From positions 34,216,001 through 34,280,000 of the forward strand of contig NC_091667.1 in assembly GCF_042453785.1 (NCBI RefSeq): 64,000 bases of DNA, read 5' to 3'. The notes beneath the pieces are model-generated. The model was not told the origin of the DNA. It was given only the letters and a program-made list of their open reading frames with translations, and did not search any database. Both the position numbers and the translations under genes were made by a program. Below are positions 49,729 to 61,420 of this stretch, in pieces. The DNA is from Malus domestica (lineage: Eukaryota > Streptophyta > Magnoliopsida > Rosales > Rosaceae). Position 1 is the stretch's first letter. The number at the start of each line of letters is the position of its first letter.

Positions 49729-52700
49729 ATGTCAATTGCTAAACCTACGACCTCAAACTCTCTGTTTGCTATGAAATCAAAGGAGGAAAATGATTCCCTT
49801 GACACTATCATCAAACAAGCTGCAAAAGAGCCATCTATTTCTTTCTCAAGGGCTGGGGATAGCCCAGTCCCGTGGATTCAGCTACTTCATGCCTTAGACC
49901 AACAAGGTACTAGAAACTATTTCGTATAATCACAACTTTATTTGATTATAGAAGTAGTGCACCATTAGATTGAGATTTGTGCCATACCTAATGGGGAGTA
50001 TCCTGCATTCGGTTTGCCTTTCTCAATCCACTGCTAAGGCCAATGGCTGTTTTAATATACATATTATGCCATAAGAAGGTAATTTGTTTCTAAGTGTTTG
50101 ATGATACACGTTACTCTGGCAGAACTTCCAGGTTGGCCCCTGCACTCTCCTATTAAAGTGCAGATGCAAAAGTGTGACAAGTGCCCTCGAGAGTTTTGCT
50201 CATCCATCAACTACAGAAGACACATACGTGTGCATCACCGATTGAAAAAGCTTGATAAGGTATCCCTTCTATTTTTAACTGTTGTAAATTTGTCTATATT
50301 GTTTTTCTGTGAGTTGCGATCTTTTGCCGCCCATTGTGTTCATAATGCTTATTTTGTTTACATCTTGTAGGATTCTTCTAAAAATAGGGAGCTTCTAGGT
50401 GAATTTTGGGATAAGGTATTTATTCTTTGAATACAGTAATGCTACCTTCTTCTTAGTGTATGTTCTCACCCTTCCATGATTTGGTCTTTGTCCAGCTCTC
50501 GCCAGAAGAGGCAACAGAAGCTATATCATTCAAGAATGTGACTTTAGAGGTATTTTCTGTTACTTGCCTTAGTTTTTATGTCATGCATCATAAGTTATAA
50601 TCATGTTCCGTGGTATGGTATTAAGTGACATTTTTTTCCCTCGTGCTTAGATTCATCAAACATAAACTAGGGTAGGATAGTAAATGTGTTTTTGTCCTCA
50701 CAGATCGTAGTTTTGAATTACCATGATTTTTTCTTCGCCCCTTCCTCCAGTTAATTTCTAGTGGGCTTCATTTGTTTCAAAGTCACTATATTATTTGTGC
50801 TGGTGTCATCTTTATTTAGCTTCTACATTTTATTTCTTAAATTGTTAATTAAGTGCAATCATGTGAAAGAAACAGTGTTTAAGGGAGAGTTCCTAATTTA
50901 ATATATTTTCTAGGAAGTTCCAGGGTCTTCAATTATAAAGGCATTGACAACACTTATACGGAAACCAGGATTTTCTCCTTTCCCCCACATTTATTTGAAG
51001 GCCGGTTCAGCCCTTCTGGTAAGACATTATTCTTTTTCTTGTGTATGAGTATTTATTGTAATGAACTGCCACATTGCCTGTTATATGGATGTGATATTGT
51101 GATTCTTTTCCTTTTATCCAGGATATTTTTCAAGCTAGACCTTCCAGGTTTCCCATATCTTCCCAGGAGTTATTTTCTATCCTCGATGATGCAAGTGAAA
51201 AGACATTTCTGTCTGGGACAGCCATATCAATGCAAAGATATATTTTTGATGGGGAGGCTGGGAAAATTGGCCTTGAATCAAAAAACTTAGTTGCTTGTAC
51301 AAGCTTCCTGGTGGAACAGAAATTGGTAACTTTCTTGCTTCCTTTCCATTTTTAAATATAGTTGATTTTACTATGTTTATTGCGTTTCAGCCTGTGGTGA
51401 TTTTTTGCTCAGTTGAAAGCCTGGCATGCTGACAAGGATACGGAAGCTTTGAGGTTACAGAAGTTGCTAGTGGAGGAAGAAGAAGCTGCTCAAAGAAGGT
51501 ACAAACAAGCATTTCTATTTGATTTTCGGCACAATTCTGTTTTTTAATTGTGTTGGTGGGAAGATTTTCAGTGCCTTTACCTTTTTCTTAAAAAAGTCAC
51601 CTCTTTAAACTCGGCACTATATAGAGTATAGGCCAGCATGACTGATTAAGCTGTTCCCTATTGTTTTTTATCAGTTGCATAATCTGTTTGGTCTTATTTT
51701 CTGAATAACTGTAGGCAAACAGAGCTGTTGGAAAGGAAAAGGCAGAAGAAGCTTAGGCAGAAAGAACTGAAGGAAAAGGATCAGAGACATGGGGAGAAGG
51801 TCGATGTTACGGAGAACATTGATGAAACTCTGGAGGCTGTGCCACTCGTAGAAACATCTAGTCCTTCAGCAACATTTGATTCTGACACGGCCAGTTCGGA
51901 TATGCTGGATCATGCCTGCTTATCTCTTGAATCATTCCAACTCTCAAACATGGATGTAAGTGCGGATCCCGAATCTCAGACTGGAGTTAACTTTGGACAT
52001 GTTGATTCGGTGAGTGGACCAAATGTTGAACGGCCGGTGGTGCAAGGAAATGGTAGTCGGCGTGCAGTTGCTCAATGGCAGTTGTCTCCAAAATCGCAGC
52101 GGGGTGTGCCCAATGGATTTCATGGAGGTCATAGTTCTCAAACATTGAAGCATTCATCCACAAAACACCATGGTAACCACAGGGATGCAAGGGCTGCTTC
52201 CAGTGGCAATAGAGTATGGAGTCGAAAGCCTAAACCAGAATATGATGGGAGGAGTTTGAAAGCTGGAGAACAGAAAGAAGCATCTGAACCAGATCAAATC
52301 AAGAACCGTGAGGTTTTGATTGGTTCTATACCAGTCAATCTTGGAAATTGTTGCCAGGAAAGTAATAATCAGGCTGGTGTTCACGATGATTGTCTTTCAG
52401 AGAAGGGTCAAATGCCAAAGGACAATTCTCAGGATAAAACCAATAAACCTGATCTGGTACAGAGTGGCACAAACCGGTCAACAGTGAAGCTTTGGAGGCC
52501 AGTGAGCCGGAATGGAACAAAAGGTCCTATGCCAATTCAGAACGGCAGCAAAGAATCTGACATAAATGTGGTAGCTGAAAAGGGCAACAGCCAAAACCCT
52601 TACAGTGAAAATTGTGAAGGATCGTGTGTTGTGGATGGCCATAATGTTGGAAACGGGAATGACTCAACTCACCCCGATGAAACTGGAAGGCTGGGCTTCT

Positions 52701-53120
52701 CTAGCCATGCGGCAAAAGATTTTCTTGCACAGAGTGAGTTCAGCTCCATTATTATATCTTGTTCTATTTTATCTTTTGTACAAGCAGCTCCCCATGGAAG
52801 TTAATTAAAAATACAATACAATAAATACACGTCTTGTTTGTGCAGGATGGAAGGATGCTATTGCCGCAGATCATGTGGAATTGGTTCTATTCCAAGACTC
52901 TGAACCTCCCAGATGCCCGGAAAATCAAAATGACCGAGAAGTAGCAGCGACTCATCCATCGAGGTTTAAACGCAGCATTCTTGGCAATGCAGAAAACCGG
53001 CTTGTAAATGGAGAGGCATTTGATTTGCCAACTGCTGGAGCTGCTAAAGTCAGGCGCAGGACGAAGCATGATAAGGGTGTGAAGATCAAGTACATTCCGA
53101 AACCTAGTGCAGTTGCCTAG
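49729..53120 (+). CDS. Plant C2H2 zinc-finger protein (At5g54630/At4g27240-like)
   Basis: Likely nuclear nucleic-acid-binding protein of unknown role. Nine coding exons: 49729-49906, 50123-50259, 50371-50415, 50496-50549, 50914-51018, 51122-51325, 51413-51498, 51715-52733, 52846-53120, giving 700 residues. One classical finger is present: Cys77-x2-Cys80-x12-His93-x3-His97, preceded by the family signature SFSRAGDSPVPWIQLLHALD and ELPGWPL. A helical region follows, then a Lys/Glu/Arg-rich coiled coil (about 280-320, LERKRQKKLRQKELKEKDQR). The long middle (exon 8) is Ser/Asn/Gly-rich and disordered, with a short conserved motif VKLWRPVSRNGTK. The C-terminal block RWKDAIAADHVELVLF and a basic end (KVRRRTKHDKGVKIKYIPKP) complete it. 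The start was chosen because it immediately precedes the conserved block; the leader upstream is spliced. The Arabidopsis names are from memory. Confidence 0.9.
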
Positions 53121-54447
53121 TAATCGAGGGTAAAGAGATGGTTTTTCTTTTCTTTTTTCGGGGTTATACAACGTGCACAGTTTAGCCAGTGATTATATTC
53201 GTAGCAGCAGAGGGGTCCAGTTTTTACCAGCGGTCTTCTGTCGGAAAATCGAAGAACAAGTTTTGGAAGATAAGTTTTTTTTTTTTTTTTTTTTTTTTAC
53301 TTTTGTTATAGTTCCGTCCTTTTTTCTTTGTCATAGCAGATTGATTAGTGAGATTTTTCTTCCCTTTATAAAAAATTTGTGTAATAAATTTGGTTTTGTG
53401 GTTTGAGCCGTCCTTTCCTATTTTCGTTGTCATGCGTTTTTCGTACCGTCTCGATGGCGTCGTGGATGAGACCGACGGACCAAACGAGTCGGTTTCTGGA
53501 CAGGCATTTTGTTTATGAAGGTGCATTTGTGATGTCATTTCGGGTCACAGCATTTGAAGTTGAAATTGAGAAAGGTGTATTATACAAGAATTTTGATCAA
53601 ATTGGAATATATTTTCGCTTATGTTTTTTTTATTTTTATCAAATTCGATTGTGTAGACTTCCCAATCGAATGTATTCCTCTATTAATGGGCTAGCACATG
53701 AGTTATCTGTACTGACTATTTATTGCACGACTCGTTAACTCATATGAAACGAAACGAAAATTACAAGTTTCGGATTAATTTGTTCACTCATTGGATCGTT
53801 ATCAGTCATTCATTAAGAATTTGTTAATGAGTTGTGTCGTTATCAGATTACATCAAACATGATGATTTGTTGCATCCACACGTTAAAATGATATGGTCCA
53901 TTAACGAATCGCGTCACATGTTACAAATCTATTAAGATAACGGATTTGATATAACATGACTCATCAAAATGATACAATTCATTAACGAATCAGGTCGCTA
54001 TCAAGTTACATGTTAAGAATTTGTTAAGATAATGAGTTTAACATAATATGATTCGTTAAGATAACGGATATAACAACTCTACGGTCTCTTCTTACACACA
54101 TTTATATGTAACAAGTCCAATCTAAAAATTCGATAACAATCCAAGAAGCAAGCGGTTTGTCTACTTATCAGTTATTATTACACGTATACAAATCAAATCC
54201 CTACTCAACTGCCACGTGTCCATTTTCGTCTCAGCTTTCTATGCCCAAATCCACCATCCTCTCTCTCCCCTACTTAACTTCGATCGAGCTCTTAGTTTGC
54301 TTCCGGTAAATTCCACGTAACCAAGAGAAAACGGCTGATCCCACAGACCTCAACCACCCAGAAGAACGAGAACATGTATACAAGCAACAAAACGACGACG
54401 TCCCCGCAAGCTCCCTGAAGTACCTCAACCCCAAAAGGGGCCAAACC
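53121..54447. other. Intergenic region zinc-finger gene to DUF7733-like pair
   Basis: The zinc-finger gene 3' flank has a 26-27 base T run at 53275-53300. After about 53600 the DNA is AT-rich with repeated words (TTAACGAATC, GTTATCAG, GTTAAGATAACGG), suggesting a decayed tandem repeat between about 53730 and 54075. An open frame at 53403-53738 has no domain support. Confidence 0.45.
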
Positions 54448-55051
54448 ATGGAGACCGCCAGCAGGGCGAACCGCATCTCCTTTTGGCAGCTCAACGCCCT
54501 CATCGTCATGGTGGTCCTCGCCGCCAGAGGCTTGGTCAGCCCTCTAGACCTTGCCTTTCCCGCCTCAATCCGACTACCCTTCAAAAGACCCGCCGGTCTT
54601 CAACGCCGAGGGCATAATGGTCAAAACCGGCCGGGCTTTCGGCGCCGTGTTGGGCCTCGCCCTGCCGATAGCGTATATATTTCAAGGGTTTTTGGAAGGA
54701 GACCAAGAAGGCATCAAAGCGGCTGTCCCGCACGTGTTTTTACTCACTAGTCAAGCTTTTATGGACTGAGTGGCGTTTTCCGATAGGTTTTCGACGCCGA
54801 TTAGGGTTTTGGCGCCGGTTTTCTTTAACGCAAAGAGGATTTTCACGCTTATGGATTGGGTTAGGAACGAATTCTCCAAAGTGTGTGTTGGTGGTGGTTG
54901 TGACGCAGCTGCAGAAAGAAGAGTGCTTCTTGGGAGAGGACTTGCTGTTGCTAACTTGGTGTTTTGGAGTTTAGATCTTTTTTGTTTTATGTTACCTATT
55001 TATCTTCCTAGAGCTTTCAAGAAATATTACTCATCTGCGAAAACAGATTGA
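54448..55051 (+). pseudogene. Broken copy of plant multi-pass membrane protein (DUF7733-like)
   Basis: This is a paralogue of the gene at 57618-58372 with at least two lesions. The N-terminal frame (FWQLNALIVMVVLAARGLVSP) runs to LDLAF. There about 16 codons present in the neighbour are missing at a CTTGCCTTTC sequence (about 54550-54565), and the frame shifts by one. The next frame continues (GLALPIAYIFQGFLEGDQEG) to a TGA at 54767-54769, where the paralogue has Gly (FMDG). It then stays open through FSDRFSTPIRVLAPVF to the stop at 55049. No upstream in-frame ATG equals the paralogue's start. These defects mark a true pseudogene. The DUF number is from memory. Confidence 0.8.
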
Positions 55052-55172
55052 GTAGACACTGTTAAAATAATTTTCGGATTTTAGCTTTCATTTTGCGTAT
55101 TGTTTTCTTGTATATGTATTCTGTTGAATTTCACGTCGTTCGTACTAAAAGATATTTAATAGTTTTAATATT

Positions 55173-55528
55173 AGATCATCTCTAAAGGAAATCTCAAATT
55201 ATAAGAGTCAAATTACAATTGATGGCTGATGTGACAATCTGAAGTCTTATGTCAAATTTTGTACTTCTTCAACCGAATTGTTAAATATTATTTTATTATT
55301 TAAATAGAGTTTTAAATGATTGTAATTATTAAAAAAAAATGTTGAAACAAAATTTTTATTGGTTGAAATGTTAGTAGAATAAGGAACACATTATTAAAAT
55401 AAATTTGACATCAAATTACTAAGCCTTCAAATTCAGTCAGTAAATAACATTTCGGTTGGTGATACTTTTGGTATCAAATATGTACTATGGTATTCCTAGG
55501 ATTTTGACATCTCATTTGGAGATGCTCT
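55173..55528. repeat. MITE-like element with AGAKCATCTCYAAA ends
   Basis: The left end AGATCATCTCTAAAGGAAAT pairs with the reverse complement of the right end AGAGCATCTCCAAATGAGAT, followed by TCAAA in both. It is about 356 bp, AT-rich and non-coding. This end type is common among plant MITEs. Confidence 0.6.
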
Positions 55529-55727
55529 TATAACCCCTTTTTAACTAACATTGGGCTTTTTTGTGATAAATTTCCGTCAGATCTTTTATGATAAAATCTC
55601 ACACCTGATAGATTATGCAGGTAGTAATTACAAACTTAAGAACAATATCGATATTATTAGAAGTGTAGAAGTGAACTTTGCCTCGTCTCTCTAATAATTG
55701 TACGTATTCCACCATCCATCTTAAACT

Positions 55728-55730
<3 letters not shown>

Positions 55731-55770
<40 letters not shown>
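55731..55770. repeat. (AT)20 microsatellite
   Basis: A perfect dinucleotide run of about 40 bases, likely to vary in length between individuals. Confidence 0.9.
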
Positions 55771-55773
<3 letters not shown>

Positions 55774-57103
55774 ATATATCCAAACCAACTATTTCGCTTC
55801 CATCTCCGACGAGAAAATGAAAATAATAAGGCAATTTGTTGAAGCAACAAGCACGCAATTTAAGCCTTCGACCGAGTTTGATCAACTTCCATTTATGGGA
55901 TGATACATCATGTGTTATATTTAATTGAATAAAAAAAATTTGGTGTGATTACATGTAGTATTTCGGCACGTGTTTTGGACACATTTAGGGTGACACCCGA
56001 GGTCCCTCAAACTAAAAGTGCCATCTCATTTCCGAGCTATGGTTTGAACTAAAATCATTTATTCATCAAATCATATGCTTTTAACAGAAAGAAAGGAGAA
56101 AAAAAGAGTACATGCACTTCTTGATTAGATGAAAACTTTACGGATCAAATTCTACAAAGATATATAAAGCTGTGATAAGAATCCTGGGGAAATCATCTCA
56201 TAGCATGAAAAGTGCATAGAACCTCAAGAATTTTTCTTAATATTCGATATGACGAGGGATTTGACACGAAAATAAACAACTTTCACTTTTTTTAAACTAA
56301 TTGATTTGATACGAAAATAAATAACTTTTACTTCTTAAATTAATTAATTCATTAAGATAAAATATTTGACACGAACACGACAAGTTGATTAAGGAGATGG
56401 ATATTTGAATTGAATTTATTGTATGCGATACATTCAATATATTCAATGTAAATGTGCCTGTTCTAACCTGCGCCTTCCCAATAGATTTGGTTTATAGTGA
56501 ATGAAGTGTAAGTTTGGTAGTTGAGAGACATGAGTATGTACTAAAACATAGTTAGGCAAGTTCGAATTAAGGCTAAGATGTTTGTTGGGTTGAACATATA
56601 TGTGAAGCTAAAGTTGTTAGTATACCAATCTTGGGCAACTACCACTACATGCCTAGTAAGAAAAATTGAAAGTTTTGTTAACCAATGACGAGGAAGGTTT
56701 AGTATGTGTTCAACTCAATAGCTAATTCAAAAATGCTACTTTAATGGGCTCATCAGCACTTGATCCTAAGATGTGGATCATTCAAGGCAGATTAGCGTAA
56801 CGTACTTCTTCTATTTAAACTGGGGTTTGAAACTAAACTTCTACTCAGGAAGATAGGAGGCTTAGGTGAGATGCACTGTAGATCCACATTCTATTCGCTC
56901 ATGATGATCATTTTTTTCATATCAAATTTGTACCATCTCCAAACAAGTTTAATTATTAATAAGTCGAAGTCAAAAGACTAATAGAGATGACATATACATT
57001 GGCGGCCCTACTATATTACAGAGAGAGAGTACAAAAATGGTATGAAAAATATGATGAATGTAATGTCATTCATTTGAATTACTCTCGGAGTTTGGATATT
57101 AAC

Positions 57104-57255
57104 TTAAGGGTAATGTTAGGGAGATTAAATTTGTAAACTAAATGATGTGTCACTAATATGAATGAGCACTTTTATCAACACTTAAGTAATAAATCAATCA
57201 TCAACTTTTATGTCTTTTAGTTTTCAAAATTTTGTATATAAAGCATTACCCTTAA
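57104..57255. repeat. Short MITE with TTAAGGGTAATG inverted ends
   Basis: TTAAGGGTAATG at the left matches CATTACCCTTAA at the right exactly, in inverted orientation. A weaker match continues inward (AAACTAAA/AAAACTAAAAG). It is about 152 bp and non-coding. Confidence 0.65.
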
Positions 57256-57617
57256 CTTAAATAAAATATCACATATTAAAAAAATAAAGATTTAAATGCT
57301 GCGAGTTGACGTGTGTACACGCATGTGCTGATATTGTAGACTGTAAGATAAAACACTGGTTGTGCCCCCCAACCGAATGCCATGCGGTTGCGGTCTCCAA
57401 GTGACAAACTCCTCAATTTCGCATATAAACTAAGCTTAAAACTTAAAAGATAAGAACAATGGCTCAGAAAAAGAAATATAGACAACCATACAAGTTGCAA
57501 ATAACCTTAAAAGAAAACGCTCACAACTTTCTTCTTCCTTGATCTTTCTTTTTTATCAAGGTAAAATCTAAGTCCTAAACGATAACCAAGAGCAACTTTT
57601 CTCACAGAGCAGCAAAA

Positions 57618-58372
57618 ATGTCAGGTGGGGTTGGTCCAACTTACAACGACATCACTCTCTCAAGAGAGCAAGAACAAGAACAGCTACAACATGAACTCGT
57701 CAAACAAAGCAAAACCGATCCAACTTCCTCGAAACTCAAAAGATTCGGTGTCCTCCCCTTCTGGCAGATCATCAACGCCTCGCCATCATCATCGTCCTCT
57801 CCTCCAGCGGCATGGTCAGCCCCGGGGACATGGCTTTCGTTCTCTTCTCCTTCCTCTACATCTTCTTCCTCTCAAAGTTTGTGTTCCCCATCCCCCCTTC
57901 TTCTCAAGAGCCCCAATTCTTCAACCCCCGCAACAAGCTCCTTCGCCTCTACATTGTCCTCAGCGTCCTCATCGGCCTTGTCCTCCCCATAGCCTACATC
58001 TTCGAGGGCGTTCTCGAGAACGACCAGCTAGGGATCAAAGCAGCTACACCACCTGTTTTTCTCTTTGCGTGTCAACTTTTCATGGACGGAGTGGTTTTTG
58101 GTGACAGATTTTCCACTCCGATACGCATTTTCGTGCCGGTTTTGTACAACTCCAAGAGGATTTTTACCCTAGTGGATTGGCTTAGAAGTGAGTTCTCGAA
58201 ACAAGATGAAGAAGTGTACGGTGGCTCTGCGAGGAGGCTGTACGTTGGGAGAGTGCTTGCAGTTGTTAACTTGGCGTTTTGGTCGTTTAATCTTTTCGGG
58301 TGCTTGTTGCCTGTTTATCTTCCTAAGGCTTTCAAGAAACATTACTCGGCTTACAGTGAAGTCAAAGATTGA
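57618..58372 (+). CDS. Plant-specific multi-pass membrane protein (DUF7733-like) with one apparent frameshift
   Basis: Intron-less gene of unknown function. It starts MSGGVGPTYNDITLSREQEQ, continues through a charged stretch to GVLPFWQIINA, and then breaks at 57777-57780. Frame 1 runs on as a Ser/Pro-rich artefact. The next frame gives the expected membrane segment (LAIIIVLSSSGMVSPGDMAF) and stays open to the TGA at 58370-58372. A single C missing from GCC-CTC explains the shift; the pseudogene at 54448 keeps GCCCTC at the same spot. Downstream are four or five hydrophobic segments (LYIVLSVLIGLVLPIAYIF, PPVFLFACQLFMDG, VVNLAFWSFNLFGCLLPVYL), GDRFSTPIRIFVPVLYNSKR and the basic end KAFKKHYSAYSEVKD. 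With the missing base the protein would be about 251 residues. It may be functional if the indel is an assembly error. Confidence 0.75.
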
Positions 58373-58512
58373 AGACGTTTCAAGTGCCTTTGTATGAAGA
58401 TATCATGAAGCTTTGTAAGATGTTAACTCATTAAATTTTCTAGTAGCTGGTTTCAGTACTTTCCTTCTTTTACAGTGCCGAAAACATATCATTTTTGCTT
58501 GGTTTTTTCTGA

Positions 58513-58679
58513 GAAGGGAAATGCTAATAAGGAGAATCTCACAAGGTGAAATTCTCCACAGACTCTTTATCATTTTACTACTTTACAGCACATTTTAACA
58601 TTATAAATATTGTGCAAAAAATATAAGATGAGATAGGTAGTTCGTGAAGAGTTTGTGGGTCTCTTTTGCATTTCTCTTC
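58513..58679. repeat. Small MITE-like inverted repeat downstream of the membrane-protein gene
   Basis: GAAGGGAAATGCTAATAAGG at the left and the reverse complement of the right end, GAAGAGAAATGCAAAAGAGA, form imperfect inverted ends. An inner pair, CCACAGACTCTTTATC / CCACAAACTCTTCACG, supports a foldback structure. Confidence 0.5.
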
Positions 58680-59045
58680 ATAAAAACTTCGATAATTTTA
58701 ATTAAATTAGTATCCGGTCCCTAGTTTTTACTGTTCATTGACTAACACCTTATTAGTTCTTAAATTTTGATTCAAGTTCCTAGCATTAATGTGATAATGA
58801 ATTTACATGTTTATTATATAATATTTTTAATATAAAAATTAGTAATTAATTTAAGGTTTAATACTCACACCTCTATTAAACTTCTAATTAATTTTCAATT
58901 CAAACATTTCCAAAATAATAAAAAATTAAATTAAATTAAGTTTGTACCTATTAGTTTTTTTTATATATAAAAAGATTCTCAATTTTTTAATCTTAAATGT
59001 ACCCATTCATATAATTTTTCAATTTTTTTAATCTTAAATGTACCC

Positions 59046-60286
59046 TGTGAACGCGGAAAATTCCTGAAACGAAAGAGACAAGAACAACGCGCACAAACAA
59101 ATATTAAGTGTTTGATGATTTTGGGGTTACAATCTCTCTCTATTTTGATCCTCTGATTCGATCTCCGTAAGGTGTGTATTTGTGGATTTGTGATTGATCC
59201 AAAGGGCCGTTGGGCTTGATCTAAGGATGAACGTTCTTCAAGGGCCGTGGACTTGATCTTGAAGGTGGATTTGAGCGGATCTTCAAAGGGGCTTTTGGGC
59301 TTGATCTTTGAAGAACAGTGACGAACGGATCTCCAAGGGCTTTTGGGCTTGATCTTGAAGAACAGTGATGAACGGATCTCCAAGGGTTTTTGGGCTTGAT
59401 CTTGAAGAACAGTGATGAACGGATCTTCAAGGGCTTTTGGGCTTGATCTTGAAGGTGGATTTGAGCGGATCTTCAAAGGGGCTTTTGGGCTTGATTTTGA
59501 AGAACAGTGACGAACGGATCTCCAAGGGCTTTTGGGCTTGATCTTGAAGAACAGTGATGAACGGATCTCCAAGGGCTTTTGGGCTTGATCTTGAAGAACG
59601 GTTGGATGTGTGGATTTGTCGACGTTGTTGATCCAAAGGGCCGTTGAGGCTTGATCTTGGATGAACGGATGATGAACGATGGTGCTTTCTTCAAGGGCCG
59701 TCGGGGCTTGATCTTGAATTGGTGGATGGTTGATCCAAGGGCCGTCGGGGCTTGATCTTGGAAGAACGATGAACGAAGAACGAAGAACGAAGAACACTTT
59801 CTTCAAGGGCCGTCGGGGCTTGATCTTGAATTGGTGGATGATTGTTGATCCAAAGGGCCGTTGGGGCTTGATCTTGGAAGAACGATGAACGAAGAACACT
59901 TTCTTCAAGGGCCGTCGGGGCTTGATCTTGGAAGAACGATGAACGAAGAACGAAGAAGGCTTTCTTGATTCTTCGGGAACCTAGATGCTTGAGAGCTTCG
60001 GAGTTTCAGAGCTTCAGAGCTTCAAGATGTAATATGAATTGGTTTTCCTTAAATGAATGAAATGGGCTTGTATTTATAGAATTTTCCAATGCCTAATTTT
60101 GAATATAATATCCCAGATGAAATAAGTCGTTTCTGCCAGGTGTTGACACGTGTCCTATTTGATGACTTTTCCAACTCATTTCAATTTTCGTTGAGTCACG
60201 CGCTACGTGTAAAATTTATGTAATACATGAGCGTTGACACTTTGATTTATCGGTCAGCATTTATTTACGAAATTTCGATGTCTACA
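59046..60286. mobile_element. Possible LTR-like segment (TG...CA) carrying minisatellite units
   Basis: The segment is bounded by TGTGAACGCGG at 59046 and GATGTCTACA ending at 60286, the TG/CA pattern of plant LTRs. It includes a TATA-like TATTTATAGA near 60075. The flanking 5-mers differ (TACCC, AATGC), so no target duplication closes it as a solo LTR. No convincing primer binding site follows it on either strand. Boundaries and orientation are tentative. Confidence 0.3.
59196..59960. repeat. 47/48-bp minisatellite with higher-order structure
   Basis: Units start GATCTTGAAG and end GGGCTT. Two variants alternate from 59258: type A (48 bp, core GGTGGATTTGAGCGGATCTT) and type B (47 bp, core AACAGTGATGAACGGATCTC), in the order A B B B A B B. 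After 59590 the units become longer and more diverged (44-68 bp) but keep AAGGGCCGTCGGGGCTTGAT. Nearly every unit carries TTCAAG or TCCAAG before and CTTGAA or CTTGGA after this core, so each can form a hairpin. A 309-codon minus-strand frame across it is a by-product. Confidence 0.85.
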
Positions 60287-60369
60287 AATGCCCCCACTTC
60301 AAGGCACGTCGTATACATGTGCTTGTCACGTGTAGGAGGTGCGTTTTGAAGTCCCTTACTGTAGATGTC

Positions 60370-60891
60370 GATCCAAGGGCCGTCGAGGCTTGATCTTGAA
60401 TTGGGCTGGAGATTTCTTCAAGGGCCGTTGAGGCTTGATCTTGAATTGGGCTTGAGATTTCTTCAAGGGCCATTGAGGCTTGTTCTTGGACTTCGTTTGA
60501 GATTTCTTCAAGAGCCGTTTGAGGCTTGTTCTTGAACTTTTGTTTGAAATTTCTTCAAGGGCCATTTGAGGCTTGTTCTTGAACTTTTGTTTGAAATTTC
60601 TTCAAGGGCCGTCGAAGCTTGATCTTGAAGGTTGAAATTGGACCACAAGGAGCTTCATGTGGTAGATGATCTTTGGTTTTGGTAGTGGGTGAATCGGCAC
60701 ATATTTTGTTGTGCTTGTTGACTTTCCACAGCTTTGATCTTGAACTGGGTTGGAGGATTTTATGGATTCCTCCAATTGTTGATTTTCCACAGCTTATTCT
60801 TGAACTAGGTTTTGATTCAAGGGTGGTAGACACTTGATCTTGAATCGGACTTGTGATTTCCTCAAGGGTCGTCGAGGCTTGATTCTTGAAG
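60370..60891. repeat. Second minisatellite block sharing the same core
   Basis: Units of about 59-61 bp read TTCAAGGGCCGTYGAGGCTT, then GATCTTGAATTGGGCTTGAG and ATTTC. At least six consecutive copies lie at 60370-60640, with scattered diverged copies to 60891. The core matches the block at 59196-59960, so both derive from one repeat. Confidence 0.8.
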
Positions 60892-61138
60892 GCTGACTCG
60901 AACACACGGCAAGCAGGCACGAGGTGAAGGTGACGACTTGTTGCTTTGTTCAATCTTTCTAATTCACACCTGAGTAGTTTGGTCAACGGTATGATCTTCG
61001 AGATTGATGGGCTCCTCTTCCAATTGGTGACTTGGTCTTTAAGGATTTGATTCAAGGGTGGTGAATCGGCACGTGCAGCCCACAACGCCTAGTAAGTCGA
61101 CCCAAGAATTTGAGGGTCAAAACGAGTTCACCGTCCTC

Positions 61139-61420
61139 AGGCAGATGCGGCATCTTCTCGAGTTCTTCATCTCAGACTCTTTCTGCTGAGTTGATTGTGC
61201 ATGCTGCATTCTTCTCTGCTTGTTTCTTTAGGCAGATGTGGCAGCTTCTCGAGTTCCTCAGTTCGGACTCCTTCTGCTGAGTTGATCGTGCAGACCGCAT
61301 TCTTCTCTGCTTGTTCCTTCTGCACCTTGTCTCCACATGCTGCAAGGTATCATTTTCACTTGCCTTATCTGTCCTCCAAGCAGATGTGGCAGCTTCTTTG
61401 AAAGTACAGCAGCAGTGGAA
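61139..61420. repeat. Tandem duplication with 91-bp period
   Basis: AGGCAGATGCGGCATCTTCT at 61139 recurs 91 bp later as AGGCAGATGTGGCAGCTTCT at 61230. The duplicated part continues through TTCTGCTGAGTTGAT and GCATTCTTCTCTGCTTGTT. A third partial copy starts near 61378 (AAGCAGATGTGGCAGCTTCT). Confidence 0.7.

Larger units (their letters stand above)
55052..57617. other. Intergenic region between the tandem paralogues
   Basis: The spacer holds two MITE-like elements (55173-55528 and 57104-57255) and an (AT)20 microsatellite at 55731-55770. The rest is AT-rich DNA with no gene that I can support. Confidence 0.5.

Noticed and set aside
53403-53738. 111-codon plus-strand frame after the zinc-finger gene
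   Set aside because: It begins in the 3' flank, has no domain, and its second half is AT-rich low-complexity sequence.
58979-59908. 309-codon minus-strand open frame with KIKPKSPWRS-type repeats
   Set aside because: It is a product of the 47/48-bp DNA minisatellite; the protein repeat shifts frame with each unit and has no domain, promoter or splice context.
59196-60891. CRISPR-like regular repeat array
   Set aside because: The units are contiguous with no unique spacers and the genome is eukaryotic; it is a minisatellite.
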